Shown: positions 38,612-50,345 of the stretch, in pieces
Layout: each line of letters starts with the position of its first letter
How positions within the stretch are numbered: the first letter of the stretch is position 1
Assembly: GCF_022682495.2 (NCBI RefSeq)
Contig: NC_071397.1
Location: 26,985,427 to 27,049,426 of the forward strand
DNA length: 64,000 nucleotides
Reading direction: 5' to 3'
Origin: Desmodus rotundus
Taxonomy: Eukaryota > Chordata > Mammalia > Chiroptera > Phyllostomidae
Position numbers and translations under genes: made by a program
The notes under the pieces: generated by a model
Seen by the model: the letters and a program-made list of their open reading frames with translations, nothing else
What the model was told of the DNA's origin: nothing
Database searches by the model: none

Positions 38612-39229
38612 CAATTTGTTTCTTTCATTTATGTTATTATCTTGTCAATTTTGTTCAACTGAATATAGTGACTAATGCTAAAAAATGATTTATAAACATA
38701 TTTTGATATTTCATGTACATTTAAAATTCTCAGATTCTGACAATAACTTAAGAATTTGCAGTAGGACTTACAGCATCTTAGAAAACATTTTTGATTTAAA
38801 AAAATCATGAGTAAGGCACATGCTTGTCAAACAAATTTCTTCTGATGGCAACACCATAGGCTTTGCTGGTAGCAAGAAATAACAAATGTGATTCATCTTG
38901 TCTCCAGCAAAGCTGTTTTTTATCTTCCAAATGACACATTTTCTTTCTCCATTGACAGCACTGAATGTGGTTTAGGTAATGTTATTGTTGTGCAGATATC
39001 CTGTTGCTCAGGAACTTAAGCACAATGATTCACAGTTTGTAATTTAGTATTAATGCTAGGTAAATTTTCTAGTCTTTGGCCAATCTCTGCCTGTTATATT
39101 CTAATATTTTTAATTGTAGCTTAGAAAATAAAATTTCAAGCCTATATGTACCTTAGCTGTCTGAAAATTGAGAAATTAGTTTTGGAGGAAAACTGATTTG
39201 AGAAGTTTCTTCAACAATCAGTGTAAGCG
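38612..39229. other. Intergenic stretch, nothing assigned
   Basis: No recognisable gene or repeat. Confidence 0.5.
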
Positions 39230-39455
39230 TCATCCTCCCAGAGATCTCTTCTGACCTACAATTCTAGATGAGGGGCATCTCCTACTGGGTTTCATCTGGA
39301 ACCATGTGTTTGGCTCTATCTCAGTCAGTTATACACTTACCATTTGTCTCCTCTATTTGAGTAACAACAGCTCATGGAAAGTGAAGAAGCAGAAAGTGGA
39401 TATATGAATCTCCAATAAATTTTACATTTGAACTTAGTGAATGTTTATTGAATGA
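39230..39455 (+). repeat. L2 3' end relic
   Basis: The end GTGAATGTTTATTGAATGAA, preceded by a TCTCCAATAAATT region, resembles the terminal TGAATG-type repeat of L2, a LINE extinct since early mammals. Confidence 0.5.
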
Positions 39456-40714
39456 ATGGAATATGTTAAATTTTATATAATGTTTACTTAATGTTTATTA
39501 GTTTCAATGTAGGAAGCAATTTAATAAAGATTCAAATTCAGGATGTTACCAATTCAAAAGTCTGTGAGCCAGACACTTCAAACAGGCGGATATCGAAACA
39601 CCAGAGTTCGGAGTAAGAAAAGTTCTACTGATTGTGAAGGTGCCAGTTAAGAAAAAAAGGACAGTTGCAGGTCCTCACATTCATTGGAAGCCTAGCACCA
39701 AGTTCAGCCTTCTTTCAAACCAAGGGAAGGCACAATGAGAGAGGGCATCTTTGTAATAACTAGGCAGCAAGCAGACGCCCTCTAATGATTAGCCCGTCTA
39801 AAGCAGGCACGATCAGCCTGAAGGCCATGGGAAAAACCCAGGCCCAAAAAGAGACGCCAAGCATTTCAATCTCTTACAAGCATTTTGGATTTGAATCTAC
39901 ATGTATTATAAAGTTTATCATTGTGAGTTTTGAGCAAGGTTTTCACATGAGCTGACTTATGATTTTGAAAGCCCTTCATATTTTGTGGAAAATAAACTTT
40001 TCCAAGAGATGAATTGGGGAGAAGGACCAATAGGAGGTGTTTGCCAGAGTCCAGGCAGCTAGACTTGACTGGTAAAGATGAAAGTGGTAAGAGGAAGACA
40101 GATTATGTATGTATTACATTGGTAGAGCTGCATAAATGTACTGACTAATTAGATAAGAACGTGAACAAGTGAATCACAGATGATTCCAAATATTTTGGCT
40201 AGAACAGCTAGATATGTGTTGTTTTTATTCTCTGGTTAGTCTCAGGCTGATCTCTCAAAGGAAGTTCTAAAGTTAGAGCTAAAAACAAAATGTATTTAGT
40301 TAAATAACACACAGAAAATATTTATTTTAATTTCTTACTGGGATTTGATCTTTAGAAAGGAATTGTGTTATTAACTTTCCGTACAAAATTAAATTATAAA
40401 TCTGAATTCAAAATCCTGGCAATTTTTAATACTGCAAATGATCTAAAGAAAAGTTGTGCATCTAATATTCTATAATGACATAAGCCTAACATTATTTATA
40501 TTTAAATTTTGTGATTTATAATAATAAATATATATTTGATCATTGTCCAATGTTCCCAGTGCAAAACTCCTACAACTTTTGTCATTTTCTATATGAGAGC
40601 CCCCGGGCATCTTCTGTTAAATTATTCAGTCATAGCCCCAGTTCCCGAAATAGCTCCAAAGTACAAAGGTGAGTTGAATGTGTTTTGTTATTTATAATAG
40701 TCCCCTTTCAACCA
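39456..40714. other. Intergenic stretch, possible old LTR piece
   Basis: A GC-richer part at 39560-39880 (CCAGAGTTCGGAGTAAGAAA, GCAGACGCCCTCTAATG) looks repeat-derived, perhaps an LTR edge, but I cannot place it. The rest is AT-rich and unassigned. Confidence 0.35.
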
Positions 40715-40910
40715 CATCACTGTATATGTAAATGAGGTCATTTTGAAAAACCCCTAAAATGGGAAACTTTTGCCAGGTCAAACAACCTTATGATTAGAGG
40801 GTTGAAAATTTCAGACCCAATCCCTGACCTCCAGGGACGGGTGAGGAGCTGAAGGTTGAATTCATCACCCATAGTCAATGATTTCATCACTCATGCCTAT
40901 GTAATGAAAT
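40715..40910 (+). mobile_element. Ancient LTR, left part
   Basis: GACCTCCAGGGACGGGTGAG, followed by a TCATGCCTATGTAATGAAAT block, belongs to an old mammalian LTR of ERVL or ERV1 type whose right part resumes at 41424. The two parts rejoin with CCACCATAAAAAC. The exact family is uncertain. Confidence 0.6.
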
Positions 40911-41423
40911 TGATAGGGGACACAAGAGTTAGAAAATTTTAGTGTAAGGTAAAGAGTTATAAGTCTAGCAAGTAATGTATATGCTAAAGCTTTTGTTTCA
41001 GAAACTGCAGATAAGGCCTGTCCTGGCTCCTGGGAAAACTGCTGACCTCCTGGGTCACTGCTAAAGATTACTTACTGCCTGGGGACAACTGGAGGCATCC
41101 TTGCCTTTGTGTTCCAGGGAGGGAGAGACAGACAGACAGCCAGGGGCCCCTGGGAACAGCTAACTGCCCAGGACAGGAATGTTGCAGCTTCTTTCACCTA
41201 ATCCTCCCTGAATCTCAAAACCCTCTCACACCTTGTTTATTCCCTGTTATAAAAAGTCTGGCCTGGAAAGAGAAGAGAAGATGGTCTGTTAGGATATGAA
41301 CCCACCATCATCTCAAATCACAGGCCATCTGAATAAAGTGCCCATAAAGATCCAATCACTGTCATTGCTTATTGGGTTTGGTAGTGACAGGCAGCCCGAA
41401 CGCTGGTGTCTTTTCCAGTTTCA
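40911..41423 (+). mobile_element. ERV1-type solo LTR inserted in the ancient LTR
   Basis: The 513-bp unit starts TGATAGGGG and ends CAGTTTCA. Flanking four-base sites are AAAT (40907-40910) and AAAC (41424-41427), a duplication with one change. A TATA box TATAAAA is at 41248-41254, and a polyadenylation signal AATAAA at 41332-41337, in the spacing usual for U3 and R. The tail TATTGGGTTTGGTAGTGACA is a gammaretrovirus-like U5. No internal region follows, so it is a solo LTR. Confidence 0.75.
41248..41254 (+). promoter_or_regulatory. TATA box of the ERV1-type LTR
   Basis: TATAAAA lies about 80 bases before the AATAAA signal of the same LTR, as in gammaretroviral U3/R. Activity is not implied. 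Confidence 0.55.
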
Positions 41424-41905
41424 AAACCACCATAAAAACACAAAATGATGAGAATTTCCAGGCTGACAAATGTGTGCAAGTGCTGGGATAGTGGCACACC
41501 TGGAGAGGTCATGGAATCCCCTTTCCTTTCCTGCATATTTTTCCCTATGCATCTCTCTCATATAAGCTGTTTCTGAGTTATAGCTTTTTATAATAATCAG
41601 GCACTCTAATAAATAAAATGCTTTCCTGAATTCTGTGAGCTGATTATTCAAAACCAATGAGGGGATTATGAGAATCTCTGATTTACAGCAGTCATTCAGA
41701 AGCACAAGAGACAAACTATACTTATGATTGGCACCTGAAATAGGTACGGGGAGCAATCTTGTAGAACTGAGCCTTTATCCCATGGAATCTGATGCTAACC
41801 TTAGATAGATACTGTCAGAATGAGTTAAATTGTAGTGCACCCATCTGGTGTCATAGACTTTCTTGGTGTGTGAAATATCCACAGTCTGGTAGCAGAAGTG
41901 TTTTT
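41424..41905 (+). mobile_element. Ancient LTR, right part
   Basis: It continues the element interrupted at 40910: CCATAAAAACAC, then GGTCATGGAATCCCCTTTCC, CCCTATGCATCTCTCTC and TCTGTGAGCTGATTATT, then CCCATGGAATCTGATGCTAA and GTAGTGCACCCATCTGGTGT. The order is that of a known old LTR, heavily diverged. Confidence 0.6.
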
Positions 41906-42819
41906 GATTTGGAGTGTTCTGAGTATGAGTGAACTAGTTGAGAATGAGTAAAGGAAAACATGAGTGTTTTTACTTTACAAGTTTATTTCCAGGAAATTTC
42001 AATATATCATTTATCATTTTTAACTTAACTTTAAAATTTCATATGGGATCCAAGATGACAGGAATAAGTGGAAGATAAGCTAACCTTCCCCAGGACCAAT
42101 CTGGAATTACATCTACATTGTAGGGAAAGAATCCTGAATAACCAACTGAATACTGGCTGGAGAGAAGCCTTATAACCACCAACAGTAAGGATAAAACACA
42201 TGTTAGGACACAAAACAAGCCTCAATAAATTGAAGAAGATTGAAATCGTATCAAGTATCTTCTCTTACCACAGTGCTATTGAAGCAGGGTGCAGCCAAGA
42301 GGAGGGCCCCAAGAAGGGATTTGTAATGGGGTCCAGGACTCGGGGTGTCCAGGAAATATTAGAAAAATGTATATAGGATGTTCTCATCCCCACAGGCCTG
42401 AGCCAGGGGGATGGGACACATGGAACAGGGCCATTCAGAGCTGTTTTGGGTAGCAAGAGCTTTGCAGCTAACCCCAGGCATGGTCATTTAACATATCTAT
42501 AACCTTTAACTGGTTTCATGGATATGTTAAATAGCTGTGGCCCTGCTTTGAGCCAGGGAGATGGGAGTGACTTCCACCCACGATGGGACTGGGAAGCAAC
42601 TCCCCCTGGTTACAGCACCTGCTGAGAGCTTGGAGATGATTGGCTCCATGCCATGGGGCCACACCTGCCCAGACATACTATGGCAGCCCAGTAAAGCTGG
42701 AAGAATAAGGGGATGCTGGCAGGTGTAGCTGACTGTAGGAGGAGTCAGAAATGGGGCTGCAAAGGAAGATGGGTGCTGGGATTTAAACCTAGGCCCGGCA
42801 GCATAGAGTAAGGAGAGAC

Positions 42820-43040
42820 CACGCGGCTCCAAAAGTAGTAGGGAGGACCACAAGGTTTTGGGGGAGAAAGAAGAGACCATGCGGCTCTGAAGGAAGGAGT
42901 GAACCACGAGGCTCTGAAGCAAGTAGATAGATAGAGGTCCATGTGCTTCTGAAGTGGGAAAAGGACCACGCGGTTCTGAAGGAGAGTAAAGAGGACCACG
43001 AGGTTTTGGAGTGCTTCTTCTTGCCACGCGGCTTAGGCAG
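42820..43040. repeat. CpG-bearing 15-bp repeat array inside LTR copy 1
   Basis: Eight diverged units of the form CCACGCGGTTCTGAA occur at roughly 25-35 base spacing. LTR copy 2 has six. The units produce the proline/arginine/glycine-rich repeats in the antisense frame at 42527-43222. Confidence 0.8.
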
Positions 43041-43319
43041 CAGGAGAGACTTTGCAGCCATAGAGAAAGGGGAGAAAGGACTCTTGCTGGTGGGCCATGA
43101 GAAGGTGCAGCATGGCTTTGGATTAACTGGAGATCGCAGCAGCCACACAGCTGATGGTGCTGGGAGCCTGAATCACGGACTTCTACATCTTTTCCTGAGA
43201 CACGGTACCCCGGACTGGGCACAGGGAGAGGGAAGGACTGTGCATCTGTGGGTATTCTAGAGGACTTTAGTATCTTATTGAAGACATTAGGTCATTATTC
43301 TAAGTTTGTGTAACTTTTA

Positions 43320-43325
43320 AATAAA
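43320..43325 (+). terminator. Polyadenylation signal of LTR copy 1
   Basis: AATAAA in a CTTTTAAATAAACAATT context, conserved at the same place in LTR copy 2 (47828-47833). Confidence 0.6.
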
Positions 43326-43742
43326 CAATTCCTTTCCTTTTCACCAGTCTCTGGCATTGAGAGACGTCTTTCCTCTGGCGGCGGGCATTGCAAACCTAGC
43401 AGGTGGGCGTGGGGGGAAGGAACCTCCAGAGACAGAAAGGCGGAATCCTTTCTGTAATAATTTATCATGAACCACCCCCACCCTCTTGCTCTGTAACACT
43501 ATGAACTAGAAATCAGTAACAAGAAGATCACTGAAAAACATACAAAGATATGGAAACTAAATAATATATTAAACAATGACTGGGTCAAAAACAAGATCAA
43601 GGAAGAAATCAAAAGATACCTTGAAACGAATGAAAATGAGGATATAACAACCCAAAGTCTGTGGGACACGGAAATAGCAATCTTAAGAGGAAAATCTAAG
43701 GCATTATAGGTCTATCTCAAAAACAACGACAACAACAACAAA

Positions 43743-43743
<1 letters not shown>

Positions 43744-43774
<31 letters not shown>
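43744..43774. repeat. (CA)n microsatellite within L1 ORF2
   Basis: About 15 CA units interrupt the endonuclease-to-RT region of the plus-strand L1. Confidence 0.85.
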
Positions 43775-43965
43775 GAAAAAACTCAAATAAACAATCTAAC
43801 TTTACACTTAAAAGAACATGAAAAAGAACAACAAAAAAAGCCCGAGTGAATAGAAGGAAGGAAATAATAAAGATGAGAGAAGAAATAGAGTCTAAAAGAC
43901 AGATATGAAAAACCAGTGAATCCAAGAGTGGGTTCCTTGAAAAGATAAAAAAGATTGGCAAAACT

Positions 43966-44180
43966 TTTTTTAACTTTTTTAAAAGACTTTATTTATTTAT
44001 TTTTAGAGAGAGGGGAAAGAAGGGAGAAAGAAAGGGAAACATCAATGTGTGGTTCCCTCTCATGTGCCCCCTACTAGGGACCTGGCCCACAAACCAGGCA
44101 TGTCCCTAGACTGGGAATTGAACCATCAGCCCTTTGGTTTTCAGGCTGGCACTCAACCACTGACCACAGCAGCCAGGGTT
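43966..44180 (-). mobile_element. VES SINE, minus strand, with 13-bp TSD, in L1
   Basis: The antisense sequence runs from the poly-A side (TTTTTTAACTTTTTTAAAAG) through CATCAATGTGTGGTTCCC and CCAGGCATGTCCCTAGACTG to CAGCAGCCAGGGTT, the reverse of the VES head. Flanking repeats GATTGGCAAAACT (43953-43965) and GATTGACAAAACT (44181-44193) differ at one base. It inserted into the L1, so it is younger than that L1. Confidence 0.9.
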
Positions 44181-46842
44181 GATTGACAAAACTTTAACCA
44201 GACTGATCAAAAGAAAAAAGAACAAAGGAACCAAATAAATAAAATCAGAAATTAAAGAGGAGAAATAATAGCTGACACTAAAGAAACACAAAGGATTGGA
44301 AGAAAATGTTATGAACAATTACATGCCAACAAACTGAACAACTGGGACTAAGTGGATAAATTCCTAGAAGTATACAACCTTCCAAAATTAAATCAGGAAG
44401 AATCAGAGAATCTGAATAGACAGATAACACCTAAGGAGGTTGAAGCATTAATCAAAAAACTCCCAATAAACAAAAGCCCTGGACCAGATGGCTTCACAGG
44501 TGAATTTTTTCCAAACATTCTAAGAAGAACTAATTCCTCTCCTTCTCAAACTCTTTTATAAAATGCAAGAGGATGAAAGGCTCCTAAACTAATTTTATGA
44601 AGCCAGCATTATTTTAATGCGATTATCTTATGTGATTCACCACATAAACAAAATGAAGGATAAAAACCACATGGTCATATCAGTATATGCAAAAAAAAGC
44701 ATTTGTTATAATCCAGCACCCATTTATGATAAAAAAAAAAACTTTCAGCAAAGTAGGAATATAAGAAACGTATCTAAAGATAATAAAGACCATAGTGACA
44801 AATCCACTGCCAGCATCTTACTCAATGGGAAAAAAAACATAAGTGTTCCCCTTAAGACTGGGAACAAGACAAGGATGTCCACTTTCACCTCTCTTATTCA
44901 ACCCAGTACTGGAAGTCCTAGCCACAGCAGTTACTCAAGAAGAGGAAATAAAAGGCATCTAAATTGGAAAGGAAAAAATAAAACTGTCCTTATTTGCAGA
45001 TGACATGATACAGTTCATAGAGAATCCCAAAGAGTTCACCAACAAACTACAAGGACTGATAAACAAATTCACTGAAGTAGCTAGATACAAAATTTATATA
45101 CATAAATCAGTAGCATTTTTATATGCCAATAATGAACTAACAGAAATGGAAATTAAGAAAACAATCCCATTCACAATTGCTACAAAACGAATAAAATACT
45201 GAGGAATAAACCAAGCAAAGGATGGCAAAGACCTGTACTTGGAAAATTATGAGACATTAAAGAAAGAAATTGAAGAAGATATAAATAAGTGGAAACAGAT
45301 ACTATACGCTTGAGTAGGAAGAATCAACATCGTTAAAATGTCCACACTACCCCAAACAATCTATAGATTCAATGCAGTTCTTATCAAGATTCTAATGACC
45401 TATTTCACAGAACTAGAAAAGTACTTCAAAAATGTATATGGAACCACAAAAATCTCTGCATAGCAACAGCGATCCTGAGAAAGAAGAACAAATTTGGAAG
45501 AATCACACTACTTAATATCAAACTATACTATAAGACCATAGTAATCAATTCAGCAAGGTACTGGCACAAAAAAACAGACATACAGGTAAATGGAATAGAA
45601 TAGAGAGCCCAGAAATAAACCCACACCTCTATAGTCAATTAATATTTAACAGAGGAAGAAAGCACATACAATGAGTTAAAGATAGTTTATTCAATAAATG
45701 GTTTTGGGAAAATTGGACAGATACATAGAGAAAAATGGAACTAGACACCTTCTTACACCACACATAAGAATAAATTCAAAACAGATCAAAGACTTAAATA
45801 TTAGACACAAAACCATAAAAATCATAGAAGGAAACAGCAAAATCTTGGACATTGCTTGTAGCAATATTTTATCAGATATATCTCCTCAGGCAAGGGACAC
45901 AAAAGAAAAAATAAATAAGTGGGACTCCATTGAAGTAAAAGGAAAAGATCAACAGTGAAGGAAAAGATCAACAAAATAAAAAGACAACTCACAGAATCAG
46001 AAAACATATTCACTGATACATCTGATGAGGGGTTGTTATCCAACGTTTATGAAGAACTTACAAAACTCAACACCAAAAATACAAACAACTCAATCAAAAA
46101 ATGGGCGAAAGACCTGAACAGACAGTGCTTCAAAGAGAACATGCAGGTGGCCAACAGACATATAAAAAGATGTTCGATGTCACTAATTATCAGAGTAATG
46201 CAATTTAAGACCACAATGAGATATCATTTCAAACCACTAACTTGAAAGAACATGAGCACCCTTTGTTCACTGCAGCATTATTTATAGTCACCAAGACATG
46301 GAAGCAGCCTAAGTGTCCATTAGTAGATGAGTGGATAAAACAGCTATGGGACATTTACCCAATGGAATACTACTCGGCCATAAAAAAGAAGATTTTATTT
46401 TGAGACAGTATGGATGGACCCGGAGAGCATTATGCTAAGTGAAATAAGGCAGCCAGAGAAAGATAAATACCATATGATTTCACTCACATGAAGAATCTAC
46501 TGAAGAAACCAAACAAACAGGGCAAATGGGGCCAGACTTAAAGGCGGAGAGCAGGATGGCAGTCTACAGGGCAGTGTTGGGGGAGAGGTTTGGGTGTGAA
46601 TGCATTGACCAGAAAAGGAAAGCACTCACAGATATGGACAGCAGTGTGGTGATTACTTGGGGGTGGGGTGGGAGGATAAGGGGACTAAATAGTAATGGAA
46701 AAATATAATAAAGTTTAAAAAAACTGTACTAAAAATACAAACTAAAAAGTCATAAAAACAAAGGAAGGACATTAAATGTGTATGAAAAAATGCAGATATT
46801 TGCTGACACTTATGTTTAATATCTAATTTTTATGTCTAGCAT

Positions 46843-48004
46843 TGAAGCAGGGTGTAGCCAAGAGGAGGGCCCCAAGAAGGGATTTGTGATGGGGTCCAGG
46901 ACTCGGGGTGTCCAGGAAATATTAGAAAAATGTATATAGGATGTCCTCACCCCCACAGGCCTGAGCCAGGGGGGATGGGACACATGGAACAGGGCCATTC
47001 AGAGCTCTTTTGGGTAGCAAGAGCTTTGCAGCTAACCCCTGGCACAGTCATTTAACATATCTATAACCTTTAACTGGTTTCATGGATGTGTTAAGTAGCT
47101 GTGGCCATGCTTTGAGCCAGGAGGATGGGACCAAATTCCACCCAAGATGGGACTGGGAAGCAACTCCCCCTGGTTACAGGGCCTGTGTGAGAGCTTGGAG
47201 ATGATTGGCTCCATGCCATGGGGCCACACCTGCCCAGACTTACTATGGCAGCTCAGAAAAGCTGGAAGAATACGGGGATGCTGGCAGGTGTAACTGACTG
47301 TAGGAGGAGTCAGAAATGGGGCTGCAAAGGAACATGGGCACTGGGATTTAAACCTAGGCCTGGCAGCCATAGAGTAGAAGAGACCACGCAGCTCCAAAGT
47401 AAATGGGAGAACCACGAGGCTCTGAAGCAAGTAGATAGATAGAGGTCCATGTGGTTCTGAAGTGGGGAAAAGGACCACTCGGTTCTGAAGGAGAGTGGAG
47501 AGGACCACGTGGTTTTGGGGTGCTTCTTTTTGCCATGCGGCTTAGGCAGCAGGAGAGACTTTGCAGCCATAGAGAAAGGGGAGAAAGGACTCTTGCTGGT
47601 GGGCCGTGAGAAGGTGCCGCATGGCTTTGGATTAACTGGAGATTGCAGCAGCCACACAGCTGATGGTGCTGGGAGCCTGAATCACGGACTTCTACTTCTT
47701 TTCCTGAGACACGGTACCCAGACTGGGCACAGGGAGAGGGAAGGACTGTGCATCTGTGGGTATTCTAGAGGACTTTAGTATCTTATTGAAGACATTAAGT
47801 CATTACTCTAAGTCTGTGTAACTTTTAAATAAACAATCCCTTTCCTTTTCACCAGTCTCTGGCATTGAGAGACGTCTTTCCTCTGGCGGCGGGCATTTCG
47901 AACCTGGCAGGTGGGCGTGGGGGAAGGAACCTCCAGAGACAGAAAGGGGGGATCCTTTCTGTAATAATTTATCGTGAACCGCCCCCTGCCCTTGCTCTGT
48001 AACA
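46843..48004 (+). mobile_element. Solo LTR copy 2 (1.16 kb, 4-bp TSD)
   Basis: It starts TGAAGCAGGGTG and ends CTCTGTAACA, like copy 1, and aligns with it along its whole length. Its own duplication GCAT (46839-46842 and 48005-48008) is perfect and differs from that of copy 1, proving a separate insertion. In the first 215 bases I count about nine differences between the copies. The polyadenylation signal AATAAA is at 47828-47833. Its repeat array (47380-47550) has six units and lacks about 59 bases present in copy 1. Confidence 0.92.
47380..47550. repeat. CpG-bearing repeat array inside LTR copy 2
   Basis: Six diverged CCACGCGGTTCTGAA-like units, against eight in copy 1 at 42820-43040. Confidence 0.8.
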
Positions 48005-48239
48005 GCATAACATTTGTATAACATGTCAAAAATTTTAATGTTGAATAATTTTATCAACACAATTATTTTTTTAACATCTTACTCTCAAACATGAAAATTT
48101 AGTTAATTACTTATTTAGAATTAAAGACGCTTTTCAATTAGGTTGCCAAAAATGTAGCAATCAAATTTATTTTAAAAATGTATCTAAGCAAGAACAGTGA
48201 GGCTAATCTTGAAGAAGAGCAATGCTGCAGGACTTGTGA

Positions 48240-49310
48240 GATTTCAAGACTGATTATTCAAGTAACTGAATTAAGGCAATGGAGCATTGGCACAGGAAAC
48301 TGTACAGACACCAAAGGAGAAACACAAACAAACAAAAAACAGGGCCTAGGGACAGTCCGTCATATGCTGTCACCTAATATTTGATTTATGGGATACACTG
48401 GGAGAAAGATGGTTTGTTAATAAATAGTGTTGTTTCAACTACATACCATATAGGAAAGAGTGAATTGTGACTTCTACTTTACAATACTCAAAGTGTAGTT
48501 TCAAATATGAAAATAAATCACATAGTTTCAGGAAAAATAATAAGAGAATGTATTTCTAACCTTAGGGTAGGCAAAGGGTTTTTTAAATAGGAGTACAAAA
48601 AGCCTTAGGAATAAAGGAAATAATTGATAATATGGACATCATTAAAATTAAAATTAAGAGAAACTGTCCATTGAAGGACACAATTAAGGTGAACCACAGA
48701 AAAAATTTCCAATTAAACATATTTCACAAATGTGTTTAAATATCTATGATTGTAAAGAAAGATATAGACAATACAATACAATACTGGGCAAACTATTTTT
48801 ATGAGCTTTTCACAATGAAGGAAATCAAAATGCCTATAAAAATAAAATCTTGACTATTTTATTAAAATTCAGGAAAATGTAAATTTAATTATAATTTGCT
48901 ACTAATGCACAGATCCACCTGAATTGCTAAAAAGAAAAAACAGAGAATATGTATTTTCAGTGAGGATGTTATGCAACCAGAATTCATACATTATTAGTAG
49001 AAGTATAATTTGGTACAATCATTTTGGAAAACTGTCAGTTTCTACTAAGAATGAACAGACACACAATTTATTATTAGCAATTCTATGCCTAGTAATACAC
49101 ATCACAGGCATGAGTGGTTATGAAACAAAAAATAGGGACAAAAGTTTCATAAACCTAAAATACTCTAAATGTCAATCAGAAATATAAAAGTAAATATTAT
49201 CCTGTAATGAGAATAAATTAACTATGCTACATGCAATAAAATAGATGAATCTCAGAAAGAAAATACTAAGCAAAAGAAAAATGGACACTAGGAACCTATC
49301 ATGTTCAAAT
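48240..49310 (+). mobile_element. Ancient L1 ORF2/3' fragment
   Basis: GGAGCATTGGCACAGGAAAC, a GGACATCATTAAAATTAAAA block, TTTGGTACAATCATTTTGGA and GATGAATCTCAGAAAGAAAA occur in L1 ORF2 order, all on the plus strand and strongly diverged. There are many stops. This is an L1M-age copy. Confidence 0.65.
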
Positions 49311-49479
49311 TGGAATTATGGGGATGTGGTCTCTTCTGGTGGTCCTCTGGAGGCTGGCAGAGTTTTTTCTTTTGGGGTTATATTTACACTGGGGAATATG
49401 TTCACTTCTTAATGTGACCAGACTATATATTCATGGTTTACTTGCTTTTCTGGTTTATCATATACTTACCATCTCCAGC

Positions 49480-50150
49480 GCTGCTACCATAGTCTGTGCC
49501 ACTAAACTTCTCACCTGTCTTTCACAAAATTATCACTTCCTTGATTCCTTTCTGCTCAAACCCCCTACATTATGTGCTGCTCCCCATAGCCAGAGAGATC
49601 ATTTAAAAGGATAAGCCCCTCCAAAGATTACCCATCTAAGTATAAATCTGAATTTCATACCATGGTTTCTAATCACCTGTCCAAGTTCAGTTACTGGTAG
49701 TTTCTTTTGCAGTCTCTCTTTCAGACAGACTTGCCCTTTTACTCTTCTGCAAATCCACCAAGCACAGTTATGTTCAAGGCCTTTGCACGCGATACTGTCT
49801 CTTACGGAACTAGTCCTGCTGTTTGAAGATTGTACGGCCCACTCTCTCCTTTTAATCAAATCTTTTTGTAGAGAGGACTTCTCTGACCTCTTCATGTAAA
49901 ATAGCTCCAACATACTCTTATTTTTTATCTGTATTTATTTTTCTTCATAGTATTTATGAGTAGCTGATATATTTTTAATTTTATTAGTTTACTATCTCTC
50001 TCATGCCTATTGGAATAAACAAAAAAAAAAAATGGGTCCGAGACAGTCATGTTTTGTTCACTGCTACATCCAGATTGCATTCAGGAGTGCCTACCATATG
50101 TGCTTATCTTATATATTTAATAAACATATTGACTGTATTAATGAGTATAA
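49480..50150 (+). repeat. L2 3' region relic
   Basis: The stretch CAAGGCCTTTGCACGCG, then AGAGAGGACTTCTCTGACC, then CTTCATAGTATTTATGAG, then TTGTTCACTGCTACATCC and TTTAATAAACATATTGAC follows the known order of the L2 3' end. Any coding remnant is unreadable. Boundaries are approximate. Confidence 0.6.
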
Positions 50151-50345
50151 GATGCTACATAGAGAATTTATAATATATTACTTATGGAGTTTGATGAGGC
50201 CAGAAAAAGAATGATGAGCATTAACTACTGTAACTGTGTGTGTAGTGTGTGGTATGTGCTGTGTGTGTACATATGTGTTAATGTGTGTGTGCATGTATCT
50301 GCATACATCTGTCAATTTGTCTATCTACCTAGCTATCATCTATCT

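Larger units (their letters stand above)
42280..43498 (+). mobile_element. Solo LTR copy 1 (1.2 kb, 4-bp TSD)
   Basis: It starts TGAAGCAGGGTG and ends CTCTGTAACA. The four-base duplication CTAT (42276-42279 and 43499-43502) is perfect. Without the LTR the host L1 reads GTG-CTATGAACTAG, matching the uninterrupted L1. A polyadenylation signal AATAAA is at 43320-43325. A 15-base CCACGCGGTTCTGAA-like repeat array (eight units) lies in 42820-43040. The 4-bp TSD fits an ERV1-class virus. Reading frames here, including a 231-codon antisense frame, are LTR by-products. Confidence 0.92.
42216..46400 (+). pseudogene. L1 ORF2 remnant with FADD reverse transcriptase box
   Basis: The order follows ORF2. 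The endonuclease end is at 42216-42279 and 43503-43700. The RT entry region is at 44352-44520 ([20 protein letters not shown], then PDGFTGEF). Palm sequence is at 44850-45030, where the codons for LFADDMI are intact around 44985-45010. C-terminal thumb and tail follow at 45200-46400. Frameshifts split it into at least six pieces and two insertions interrupt it. It cannot encode an enzyme. Confidence 0.85.
42045..46735 (+). mobile_element. ORF1-less L1 interrupted by a solo LTR and a VES SINE
   Basis: The 5' start (GGGATCCAAGATGACAGGAA) and about 150 bases of 5' UTR match the 5' UTR of the minus-strand L1 near 12500-12655. Near 42200 the sequence jumps straight into the ORF2 endonuclease region (ACATGTTAGGACACAAAACA), so ORF1 and part of ORF2 are absent. 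ORF2 then continues, broken by the LTR at 42280-43498 and the SINE at 43966-44180, to a 3' UTR ending ATAATAAAGTTTAAAAAAAC. All frames are degenerate. Confidence 0.85.

Noticed and set aside
42527..43222. 231-codon open frame on the minus strand, the longest in the window
   Set aside because: It lies entirely inside solo LTR copy 1, antisense to it. Its repetitive proline-rich sequence is produced by the 15-bp LTR repeats. Copy 2 shows a broken version at 47080-47508.
42280..48004. A single provirus with two LTRs around an internal region
   Set aside because: The interior is L1 and SINE, not retroviral genes, and each LTR has its own distinct 4-bp duplication.
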